Shown piece after piece: positions 9,751-20,700 of a DNA stretch of 24,103 bases (position 1 is its first letter; each line of letters starts with the position of its first letter). The stretch is from Reclinomonas americana ATCC 50394 (lineage: Eukaryota; Jakobida; Jakobea; Jakobida): positions 29,953 through 54,055 of the forward strand of contig PS015457.1 in the NCBI GenBank assembly GCA_048213135.1, read 5' to 3'. The position numbers were made by a program, and so were the translations under genes. The notes beneath the pieces are model-generated. The model saw nothing but the letters and a program-made list of their open reading frames with translations, was not told where the DNA came from and did no database searches.

Positions 9751-10002
9751 GGCTAGTTGACACAGACAAAAGGGTGCGCTTGCTCACACGTGCAAGAAAA
9801 AACAAGAATAAACAGGACAATCAAGAACAACTGGCTGAAACCAGGTGTTTGTCCGACGACACTTTTACAGTACTCAATACAGAAGTTCTTCCTGAAGTCT
9901 ACAAGCTAACAAAACAGTCTCTGAGCACCAATCTCTGCAAACACCAATCTAGTCTACATTCCATCATTCTCAGCATTCTCAACTCCCAGCACAAGAAACC
10001 AC

Positions 10003-10538
10003 CTAAGACATCACCGCACGCGACGGCGGCGCAAACACCGCAGCGGCAGCAATAGCAGGAGCACGCAAATGCTGACGACTGCGTGCATCTGTATCGCCAC
10101 CCTCCTGTTCATGCGCAGTCGAGGTAGGTGTGGACGGCAACTCGAGAGGTGTCAACACAAGGCCTCTCGAAACGTGACCATGCATTGGCGACACTGGCGA
10201 GGACGGAAGCGGAGGTGGTGTGAGCGGAAGTAACAAAGCCGGTGGCGACGATGGTGACCGTGAAGCAGAATGCAACAAAGGCTCCACGCCACTCGCGCTG
10301 ACCGGACTGACACTGTCGAACTTGACGCGCGCACTCTCAAACTGCCGCTCGTGCTTGTCGCGCAGCCGCTTCTGCAGTTGCCGCTTGCGCAGGAACCACA
10401 AGAGCAGCAAAAGTAGCAAAAGGAGAAACAGCAACGGCAGGACCACGCTGAGCGCAATTGCCCAGTTGGCGAGTCCGCGACTCCCTCCGCTGCTGCTGCT
10501 GCTGCTGCTGGTATCTGTTGACGACGTCGAGATCGGAC
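10003..10538 (-). other. Ser stalk, membrane span and cytoplasmic tail of the surface protein
   Basis: The last exon encodes a Ser/Thr stalk including a run of Ser codons from an AGC repeat (10490-10510). A long hydrophobic span follows (WAIALSVVLPLLFLLLLL, about 10390-10464), then a basic stop-transfer sequence (RKRQLQKRLRDKHER). The tail of about 128 residues has many Ser-Pro sites and a proline run (PLTPPPLPSSP) that could bind SH3 or WW domains. It contains no tyrosine. Type I topology is inferred from the charge distribution. Confidence 0.85.
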
Positions 10539-11750
10539 CTGACGGCGAAAAAACGCGAGAGAGCTGTGTCAGTCGCTGCGCGACTCGTGTGCACTGCACA
10601 TGTCACGAAACTCTGCAGTGTGAACTCGGCACTCCGTGCGACCACCGATGGCTGATCGGCATCCATCACCGTCGCCTGCCAAGTCAGCAGCAACAAGTGA
10701 GTGTGTCCGTTTGAGAAAGAAGAAGAGAGCAGAGCACAGCAAATGTCACCTGATAAATGAGGTCCTGACTGGCAAGCGACGAGGCTGCCGAGAAGCTGAT
10801 GCTGTTGAACACGTCGTCGGCAGCAGCGCGTGAACTCGTGCTGTTGCTCTCCGCTGTGTTGACACATTAAAAATGAGACGAAAAGTCCACCTCCAACCGA
10901 CAGAAACAGCGTGGACACGCAACTGCACGTCGATGTAATGTTGAACGCTACGATCCAGAAATGCTGTGCACTGGCACCCGAAACCACCACGTGATTGAGG
11001 CTGCCAACAACTGCAACGAAATGATATGCGGCGAGTTAGTTCACGGAGATCGCGACAGCATGCAGCGCGGCAGCACGCCACGAAACTCGCAGTCGACGGC
11101 AGGCCACTTTCAGATGACGGACTCGTCGTGCCACTGCCAGTGACAATCGCAGTCGAGTTGCGCGGGTTGGCAGTGAGCAACACATGCACGCGCTGCGAGG
11201 CCGCGGCTCGACGCAGACACTGCCACTTGAGTGTGTAACCGTCCGTGTACTCGAGCACCGGAGTCGTCGTCGTGTTCGTGTTCATGACGGGTTGCAACGG
11301 AGGAGCTGCGGGGGAAACCAAACAGAGTCAGTGAATGTATCAATGGATTGCAGGAGAGGTATTACAACAAGAGGTGGTGGCACGATGCGCATGAAGACAC
11401 CATGCCGTGCTCACGTCACATACTCTCCAACACATCAAGAAGACACAGTGGAGCACTGAACACGAAGTGGTGGCACGAGGCAAGTACAAACACCAGACGG
11501 TGCCTATGCCAACGTCGATTGTGCCTTCAATCTTACTACATCTCGTCCTGCCGCACTTGCCTCGTTCACCTTTCCTCTCATTGTCTCTCAGCCTCCATTT
11601 TCCTCCACCTCACCGCCCTCCCACTTCCCCATTACTATCCCTCCTATTATCGAATGCCTAACTCGTACTAAATTTCGTGCCTTCCCCGCCACTCCCTTCC
11701 TCCCAACTCACCCAACACTGACAGCACATCNNNNNNNNNNNNNNNNNNNN

Positions 11751-11782
<32 letters not shown>

Positions 11783-14700
11783 CACAAAGTCGCCACTGTT
11801 CAATTGCTGCAACACAAAAACTGAGTTCCATCCTGCATTAACACACGCACGCCTCTTCCCTCTGTCATGAGGTGAGCGACTCTGCACTTCACTTGCAGAC
11901 AGAGAGTACATAAACACACTCATCTCTTCCCCCTCATCATCGAAGAAGCAAAGGGACTCGCTCTGCAGCTCCTTTCTTTCTGCGTCCCCTATCTCCCCTT
12001 CATTTTCCCTGCAAACTCTAATGCGCTCGATTTTCTCTTCTCATCCCTCCTGCCGCACTCTCCGCCTCCCTTTAGCGTACACTCCTCATGCGCCTTCCTC
12101 TCTTTCCACTTCCCCTGTTCCCCTTCCCCTCTCTTTCCCCTTCCCTCTCCTTCCTATTCCCCTCTCATTCCCCTTCCCCTCTTCACCCTCTCCTCATCAA
12201 ACTCACGTTGCACGGCAAACGCCAGCGTCCTCAACGCCACGTTGCGCAGGTTGTCATACACCTCCACCTGATACGTGTCGGTCGTCACCTCGGCAGGCAG
12301 CGTCCACACATACACGTTTTTCGCGTCCCATTGCGGTGAACATCGCACCGGCGACACCACCACCGTCGCCTCCACCGCCGACGAGGTGAGGCTGCTGACG
12401 GCACGAATCAAGCGCAGCTGCATGGACTGTGTGGCGGGATTGTTGCACTGCCAGCCGACCTCGATATCCTCACCGGCCACCACCACCGCCACGTCGCCAT
12501 CGGCCGCCCGCACTGACGCATTGCGCAACTGCGTGCGATACAACTGCGGTACCTGGATGGCCGCCGACTCAGCACTGGCGCGCACCGCGTCACGCACGAG
12601 TAGACCGATAGGCTGCGATGGCAGTGTCGCGTCGACACGCCAGTCGAACGCAGTCACCGGTGACGCAAGGTCGCACACAAACGGATCGATTCGGCGCACA
12701 ACAATCGTCGCTCCAGATGACTGCCGCGCAATGACCTCCACTGCCGTGATTTGCGGATTGCCAAAACACTGGAAGCCGACGCGAATCAGTTCGCCGGTGA
12801 AGATTGGCGTCGTGCTGCTGATCACTGGGTACACCATGGCCAGTGCACGACGAACTGTCACGCTGACACCGTCGAAAACCGTGGTCGGCGACGAACTCAA
12901 CTGCACTCGCAGTGCCCACACGCCTTCAGTAGTCGTCGCTGGAGTAGCAAAGGACACGGTCGGCCAGGTGGCACCTGCCGTACGCGGATGACATTCCAGC
13001 AGCGATGCCGTGGCGAGAGCGACAGTCGTCGTTCCGCCGCCACCCACAAGCAGCACATCAACATCGACCGATCCACTCACGCTGTCTTGCACGCACTGCA
13101 CCGTTGCCTCGTATTGGTAGTTGTGATACAGGACCGTGCCGGCGGCAGGCGACGTCATCGTAAACGTCGGGTCTGTGAGATGTGTCAGCAAGATCCCACA
13201 CGTCCATCAGCACCACCTCAGAAACTCACCAGACAAGACAAAGGCCGACGACGTGGCAGTACGTGCAAACGAGCCACCGTCCGTCCCCGTCACTTGCAAT
13301 ACGTATGACACACCAGTCGGCTGCGCACCGACGACAGCCGGTCCCACCGTCAATGCAGTTCCTCCAAGCGCGCATGTCACCGCCTGTGAAGGCACCACCA
13401 CAACAGCAGCGCCACCTCCAGCCGGCAACACAGCCACACTGACGGCAGTCACCGACGGCAGGTTGCACTGCACTTGAAGTGTGATGGCGCTGACCTCAAA
13501 TGCTGTCGACGGTGTTGTCCACGGTAGCTGGAGAGACGTCACACTGAACACGGACGCTGTGCATGACGACCGAGTGAGAAGGTCAATCAACTGCTATTTT
13601 CTTCAGTCGTGCTCTCTCTCTTCTCTTCTCCCTCTCAATATATCTGCTCTCACTCTCTTGCCTTCACAGTCTCTCTCTCACTCGCATCCCGCGTCTGCGG
13701 TTCGATGTCGTCTCGCCTTTGTATGCTCTCTATTCTCGTCCGTCATCAGACGTTTCCTCGTTGCTCACTCCCTCCCACTCTCTCTCCCTCTATATATCCT
13801 CTCTATCTCTCTTGCTTTCTCTCTAATTCGGCTCCCGCATCTGCTGTTCCAATGCCGTCACGCCTTGTGTGGCTGTCTGTACATACCGCGATCTCTGTTC
13901 TTGTTCGTCATCGGGCATTCCTCCTTGCTCTCTCTCTCTCTCTCCCTCTTCTTCTCTTCTCCCTCTCCCGCCGTCACTCACTCTCTCTCTCTCTCTCTCT
14001 CGCATTCTTCTCCCACGTCTGCGGCTCCGTTGCCGTCTCGCCTTTGTGTGCTCTCTACTCTCGTCCGTCATTAGGCGTTTCCTCCGTGCTCTCTCTCTCT
14101 CTCCCCACANNNNNNNNNNNNNNNNNNNNNNNNNNNNNNNNNNNNNNNNNNNNNNNNNNNNNNNNNNNNNNNNNNNNNNNNNNNNNNNNNNNNNNNNNNN
14201 NNNNNNNNNNNNNNNNNNNNNNNNNNNNNNNNNNNNNNNNNNNNNNNNNNNNNNNNNNNNNNNNNNNNNNNNNNNNNNNNNNNNNNNNNNNNNNNNNNNN
14301 NNNNNNNNNNNNNNNNNNNNNNNNNNNNNNNNNNNNNNNNNNNNNNNNNNNNNNNNNNNNNNNNNNNNNNNNNNNNNNNNNNNNNNNNNNNNNNNNNNNN
14401 NNNNNNNNNNNNNNNNNNNNNNNNNNNNNNNNNNNNNNNNNNNNNNNNNNNNNNNNNNNNNNNNNNNNNNNNNNNNNNNNNNNNNNNNNNNNNNNNNNNN
14501 NNNNNNNNNNNNNNNNNNNNNNNNNNNNNNNNNNNNNNNNNNNNNNNNNNNNNNNNNNNNNNNNNNNNNNNNNNNNNNNNNNNNNNNNNNNNNNNNNNNN
14601 NNNNNNNNNNNNNNNNNNNNNNNNNNNNNNNNNNNNNNNNNNNNNNNNNNNNNNNNNNNNNNNNNNNNNNNNNNNNNNNNNNNNNNNNNNNNNNNNNNNN

Positions 14701-17700
14701 NNNNNNNNNNNNNNNNNNNNNNNNNNNNNNNNNNNNNNNNNNNNNNNNNNNNNNNNNNNNNNNNNNNNNNNNNNNNNNNNNNNNNNNNNNNNNNNNNNNN
14801 NNNNNNNNNNNNNNNNNNNNNNNNNNNNNNNNNNNNNNNNNNNNNNNNNNNNNNNNNNNNNNNNNNNNNNNNNNNNNNNNNNNNNNNNNNNNNNNNNNNN
14901 NNNNNNNNNNGCTCTCTCTCTCTCTCCCACCACTCTCTCCTCTCTATGTCCTCTCTATCTCTCTCCTTCTCGCCTCTCTCTCTCTCTCCCTCCCTTTCTC
15001 GGCCTCTCTCTCTCGACCTGCCTCTCTCTCTTTCATTCCCTTCTCCTCTCCTTGCTGTCTCCCTCCCACTCTAACTCATTCTCCTTGTCATCTCTCTCTC
15101 TCTCTTCCCTCCCTCCCTTCCTCCCTTCCGCACCTGGCACCACAAACGCCGCACTCGTTCCCGCAATCATTGCGTCGGCTGCATACACCAACTGCACCGT
15201 TAGTGACGTCCCCACAGGCAACGTGCTCGTGCTCCACCACAGTAAACTCTCCGTCGCCGCACTGGCGCAGCTCAGTGGCGCACCCGTCTGCAACGTCACT
15301 CCGTTCGATGCCACCACATTCACCGCCGTCACCAGCTGATGCGCGCAGCGCACACCAACATTGACACGCTCCGGCCACACCGACACAATGCGCACCGCCA
15401 GCTGCCACGCGACCACCGTCACACTGCTCGAACTCGAGCGCTTGCTGCCAGCAACAGCCGCATCACGCACCGATAGCACCACCGACCCGCCCAGAGACAC
15501 TAGTGCCGACGGCGGTCGCCAATCAACGGTGATGGAGCCACTCGGACACGCCGTCGCGCCATTCACAGTGCCAATCACAATTGGTGCCGTCGACATCGGT
15601 GCCGTCGCCTCCACCACCACACTCGTGCCAACGAGCGGATTCGCCACACAGCCGAATCGAACGCGATACAGCGTGTCCGTGCTGACAGTGCTCACCACAG
15701 TGGGCATGCCGCCGACAGTGATCACCACTGGCACCGGTGTGAACGTGTCTGCAATGGCACCCACTTGGCCGACGGCACTCACCGCACCGCTCGCAGCACC
15801 AAACACGAGTGCACTGTGCATCACCTCAATCGACACCGTGTACCCGCCAGCCGCCGCACCGCCCATGGCCAACGACGCACGCGCCGCAGTCCAACTCAGC
15901 GCCGTCGACGCACACGCCACGGTCGACGACGACGTTACTCGTGCCACCTCCACCGTATCCGCCGCATTCGCACTGCCTGTCACTGATACCAGCAGCCGCA
16001 CGGAGCCGCCAGGCACATTGCAAGTGTACGGCACGGAGTACGTGTAGCCCTCGTACACAGTGCTCGGAAACATGCCGCCCGTCGGAGTCGCACTCGCCGT
16101 CAGCACCTGCATCACGGACGACTGACCGGCTGCGCCGGCATAGCCCGTCTGTTGCACTGACACCCGCGTGTTGTTCGATCCGCTCAGACTGCTGTTCACC
16201 GTCCACTGCGTCGTGTTCTCCACCGCCAAGTCGCCACACGTCGACGACACACCAGTTCCCACCGTTATCGTTCCATTCACGGTCACGTCGACGCTGCTGG
16301 TTGCTGCTCGTGCACACCGCCACCCAATCGTGTACTGCACGCCCACAAACACCACACCACTGTGACCCGTCGGCACCACCACTCGCACACCCGTCACATC
16401 CATCGTCGGCAACGAAAACATCGCACTCGACGACCGACTCGTCAGTCGCGGCAAGTCGGCCACATCCAGCGCCAGATCAACGGCTCCCGAAAACGACACA
16501 CTCGGCTGCCACACATACGTCTGGCTGGCGGCACTCGGCCCGCACGTGGCAGCCACATTGCTGCCAATCACCGTTTCGGCACTCGCACTGGTCGCCGTCC
16601 GAACCGATACTTGCACGGCCGAGACAAGTGCGTTTCTACACGTGAACACGAGGCTGACGCTGTCCGCCGACGCCACCGACACCGAGTTGACCACAATGCT
16701 GCTGAGCGACGACCCGAATGCAGACGATGTGCGGCTCAGTGACAGTCCGTCCACATCAATCAGCTGCACTTGCAGTTGATACGTGCTCGCAGCAGCCTCG
16801 TCCATCCCCACCGCCACCCACACTCGCGAGTTGAGCGTGGCGCCAGCATCGCACCGAGCCGGATAGGCTTCAAGAACAGCGCGCACGTTGCTGCTGTCAC
16901 TCACACGCTGCACAGTCACCGCCACTCGAGCATTCACATCGCGTGACCAGCACCGCCATCGAAGAGTGTACTCGAAGCCGCGGAACACTGTGCTTGGAAT
17001 GCTGCTGCCATCGATCGTCAAGTCCTCTGCGGAGAAAAGAGAGCATGTGAGCACACCCATAATGTGAATGACTGTCGCAAGCTCTCCTTTCTTGTCTCTC
17101 TCTCTCTCTCTCTCCACAAATAACGCACCGATCGCAATGGTTCCGGCTGATGTGTACGGTGATGTAGACGAGAAGCGGACGCACACAAGAAGCCCGTTGA
17201 TCGCGGCCAACCCGTTCAAGCCAAGCACAAACGAGATGCGAGTACTCGACACAAATGTCACACTGCTCGGCACGCGAGTCCACGCGTCCGCCATGTTGAT
17301 CGGAGAGCACGACCGCGCAACAACAACCGCCTGCGCATCTCCACCGGCCGTGAGGTCCGTGAACGACTGACCGTTGATGTTGAACGACTGCTGCGACCCA
17401 ACACCGCCAATACTGACAGCGGCAGGTGACACGGACGAGAACCCAGCTGTGCACATCAAAGTAAACACACACATATATCCACACAAGTGAGTCGATTGAT
17501 CATTCGGCCAAAGAAAAAACACCACGATACGAACCCACGTCAAGTGTGCCGACGCTGGAAAACGGCGCTCCTGTTCCCCACGATGCACATATCTGGTACG
17601 TGCCAGACACGCTGCTCAGTCCCAGATACGGAACACCCAGACTGATACTATTGTTCGTGATGGCTGTCGCCGTGAGCGTGGCCACAGACGGCCCACTGGC

Positions 17701-20700
17701 ACACGAGGCACGAAGTACAAATGATGTCGTCGACTGGCTGCCCACGTAACCCCCGCCGCCAGTCACTGTCACCATGCCCGGCGTCAGATCTCGCAGCATC
17801 ATTGGTGGACTCGTAGTGGTCGTCGACACAGTGTAAATTCCGAGTGACGCCAACATTGATGGAGGTTGACTGGGAATCTGGGTGCACAAATAGTACACGC
17901 CGCCAGTCTGGCCACTTCCGTCCACCGTCAACGACGCCGTGGTTGACGTGACTGACCCAACTGTCACTCCCACGGTCGTCGGTACCATACATGCGCTGTC
18001 CGATGTCACAAACACAATCAGCGTGCCACCGAAGCCGCTCCCTTTCAGCACCTCAATCTGTCCTCCGACAGCCGGAATCGCCGTTGGCGACACCCCAGTA
18101 ACAACAAACACGCCAATCTGGCCTGCATCCACATATCCGAGGGTCGGCCACAATCGCACACACAGTCGATAGACGTTAGTCGACACGCCGGTGGCATCGA
18201 AGCCAAATACCAACTGCGTGGTGCTGGCCGACGACAGAGATGTCGTGTACCGCACAGCGGAAATGTCGGCGTTGCTGCACGTCGGGTTGGACGCAGCATC
18301 CACCACCAATGCCACTGGGTCTGTCGGCACCGTGCGCGCACCAGGCGGTAGCAAGCCAGTTCCTGACACACGAAGCTGGTGTGTCACACCGACGCCGGCC
18401 AGAATCGAACTGGGAACGAGCGAAGAGAATGATGCTGCTCACACACACACATCATTTCACACCGTGAGACAGACAAGCAAACTGAAGGAAGCGAGAGCAC
18501 ACGCACTCACCCACGGTGACACCAGCCGAGTACGTATCCTCATACGGAACACCGGAGGCGGCGGAAGCACGCATGCACACGCGATACACGCCACCCGTCG
18601 ACGATCCACTCGGCAGCACCGTCACTGCCATGGCTGTCGAGCCCGTCACTGAGTCGACTGTCCCGCCCACACCCGCAGTCGTGTCCGCGCTCACACTGCA
18701 CGAGCCGCTGGTCAACACCAGCATGCGCGTCACTGTCTGCAGCGACGCCAAGAAGCCACCACCCGAGATCTGCAGCTGCGTGCTGTACCCCGCAGGAATA
18801 ATCGGCGGCGTGATGCTTGTGACAGAAGCCAGCGCCAAGGCGCCAGCACTCTCGTATGTCGTTGCACCAGTCGACCACCGAATGCCTGTGCGCAAACACC
18901 CGGGCGTGAGAACGAAGCAAGTGACACTCAAAATCGATGAACTGCATATTCCTCTCCCTTCTCTCCCCCAAACTCACACAGCTGATAGTTGCCAGCTGGC
19001 GTTGTCGCCGATGCACTCACGACGCTGGTTGACAACGTCTGCGCGTCCACATACTGCGTCGACTGTGTCGACGTTGACATGACTGCTGTCGGTGCCGCGG
19101 CCGCACACGACGATGACACCACAAATAGGGAAGCGTCGCCGGTCAACGAGGCCACGAATCCACCACCTCCGACTTGCACCGTGTGCCTGTGAGAATGAAG
19201 GGGCATTATGAGATCCAAATTCGTTGTCATGGGCGCATCACTCTTCAGCAAACTCACGAGTTGCTGGCTGAGATGAAGATCAGAGCCGGTGTCACAGAGG
19301 TTGCACGGGCAATGTTGACCACGCCGAGTGAACCAGCGACTGCCGACGCACTCCACCGAATGCTGTGCGCATCGACACCAACAATCAGTAACCCGTGGAA
19401 AACGCACAAGAAGCACAAGACTCTCCATGCAGACGCACCAGAGAGTGTAGGCGCCCGATGGAATGCTGGTCGTATCCAGCGTAGCTTTCATCAGCGATGC
19501 ACTGGTGTACGTGCCCGTCACGGCAGCTGCCGTAGCTTGCGCAACGCTCTCCTGACACCCAAAGCTGAGAGCACCGCTGTCCGATCCAAACACATTGACA
19601 AACAGAGTGCCACTGATCGTGATCTGTGCCGTCGCTGAGGACCCAATCACAGCCGGCGACAGGCTGAATGATGGAATCGTAATGGTGGTCAGCGCCGCCC
19701 AGCTCGTGCACGCAGAGGTGGGTCTGGGAGGGAGCACAGGGAGGATTGAGGTGCACGGATCATACAGTAAACAGGCAAACAACACAAACACAGCGCGCAC
19801 CGCACGCAAAGCGTGTACGTTCCCACCGCCAGCGACGACGAATCAAACGTGAACGTCGAGCTGGTCGTCGATGGGTACGACGCTGTGATTGCCACTGACG
19901 ATGAAGCCGCTGCGCACGTAGCGCCAGACGACAGTGCATACGCTTGCGAGTCGGCCGACAGATCTGGCAACGAAGTGCCGGTCACTGTCACCACCTCCGA
20001 CGCACGTCGGAACAGCGCGAGCGGTGAAACTTGCGTGACGGCAACTGAGGTAAAGGGGACACAGCAAATCAGGTGACCATATCGAGGGAAAGAGAAAGTG
20101 AACAACAAGACCGCACCTGACGCCTGTACAGACCCAGCATCATAGTACGGCGACGAAGACGACATGCGACCGCACACTCGGTACGTGGTGGCCGGCATCA
20201 GCAGCGATCCGTTGATGGCGGCAAGAACTTGCGTGTTCGACACCACTGTCGCAGGGAGGGAGAAGGCGACAGCGAACCTGCAACAGAGAATGTGAGAAAG
20301 GGAGAGAAGAAATCGTTACAGACAGGGACACGTGAAGTGGTCAATGCGTTGCACCATACACACGCGCACACAGAGAGAGAGAGAGAGAGAGCCAAGTTCA
20401 TGCACATGATGCTTCGAGAGACACACACACACAACGCACACACAATGCACACAATGCACACACAGTGCACACACAATGCACACATCCACAGGAAGTGAGG
20501 AGAAGCACACACTTACGAATATAGGAAGACAGAGAGATGCAAACCAAGCACACAACGCCCCGTCACTCCACACGGATGCGTGCATACACACACATTTGCA
20601 TGAGCAATTCAACAACACAATGCTCCACAACACGCACTCACTACGGATCTGGTCGCACATGATCCTTCTCTCTTTCTCTTCTCTCCTTTCTCTCTTCCCA

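Larger units (their letters stand above)
8691..10002. other. Intergenic region between the ABC gene start and the surface-protein stop
   Basis: About 1.3 kb between two genes read in the same direction. It must hold the promoter of the ABC gene and the 3' end of the surface-protein gene, but I see no clear TATA element or AATAAA signal on the minus strand. Two weak small coding candidates lie here. Another minus-strand frame near 8750-8996 has a hydrophobic stretch (VLSLFYCICSAL) and could be an exon, without further support. Confidence 0.5.
10924..17026 (-). other. Eleven Ig-like (Kre9/Knh1-like) modules
   Basis: Modules of about 95-110 residues share a P-[SG]-x-V-x-x-G-x-x-Y-x-[ILV]-x-W-x-C start (FRGFEYTLRWRC, FVGVQYTIGWRC, YTDGYTLKWQC), a second Cys, and often a W before the last strands (YVWTLPAEVTTDTYQVEV). 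The pattern recalls the Kre9/Knh1 Ser/Thr-rich cell-surface family, an assignment by eye. Exon 15134..17026 alone holds six modules. The last module is split by the introns at 11011-11086 and 10854-10923. Confidence 0.6.

Noticed and set aside
10539-10584. A 46-nt last intron with a GTCGCG donor in the surface-protein gene
   Set aside because: In frame and not excluded, but the GTTTCG donor at 10611 gives a 73-nt intron like its neighbours and matches the donor at 11086.
12021-13477. Several plus-strand open frames opposite the surface-protein exons
   Set aside because: Proline/threonine/histidine-rich antisense shadows of GC-rich minus-strand exons whose frame and splice phases are coherent.
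13609-15339. Long plus-strand open frame of 576 codons
   Set aside because: It is CT repeat (SLSL), an 801-N gap and antisense of the exon at 15134-17026, which has a much better coding frame on the minus strand.
18422-18434. CAG acceptor at 18423 for the exon ending at 17535
   Set aside because: Its phase would put a stop codon shortly after the junction. The CAG before 18434 gives an open frame with the module start ASFSSLVPSS.
20421-20491. Regularly spaced CACAATGCACA units considered as a direct-repeat array such as CRISPR
   Set aside because: The units are short imperfect CA microsatellite without unique spacers, in a eukaryotic intron.
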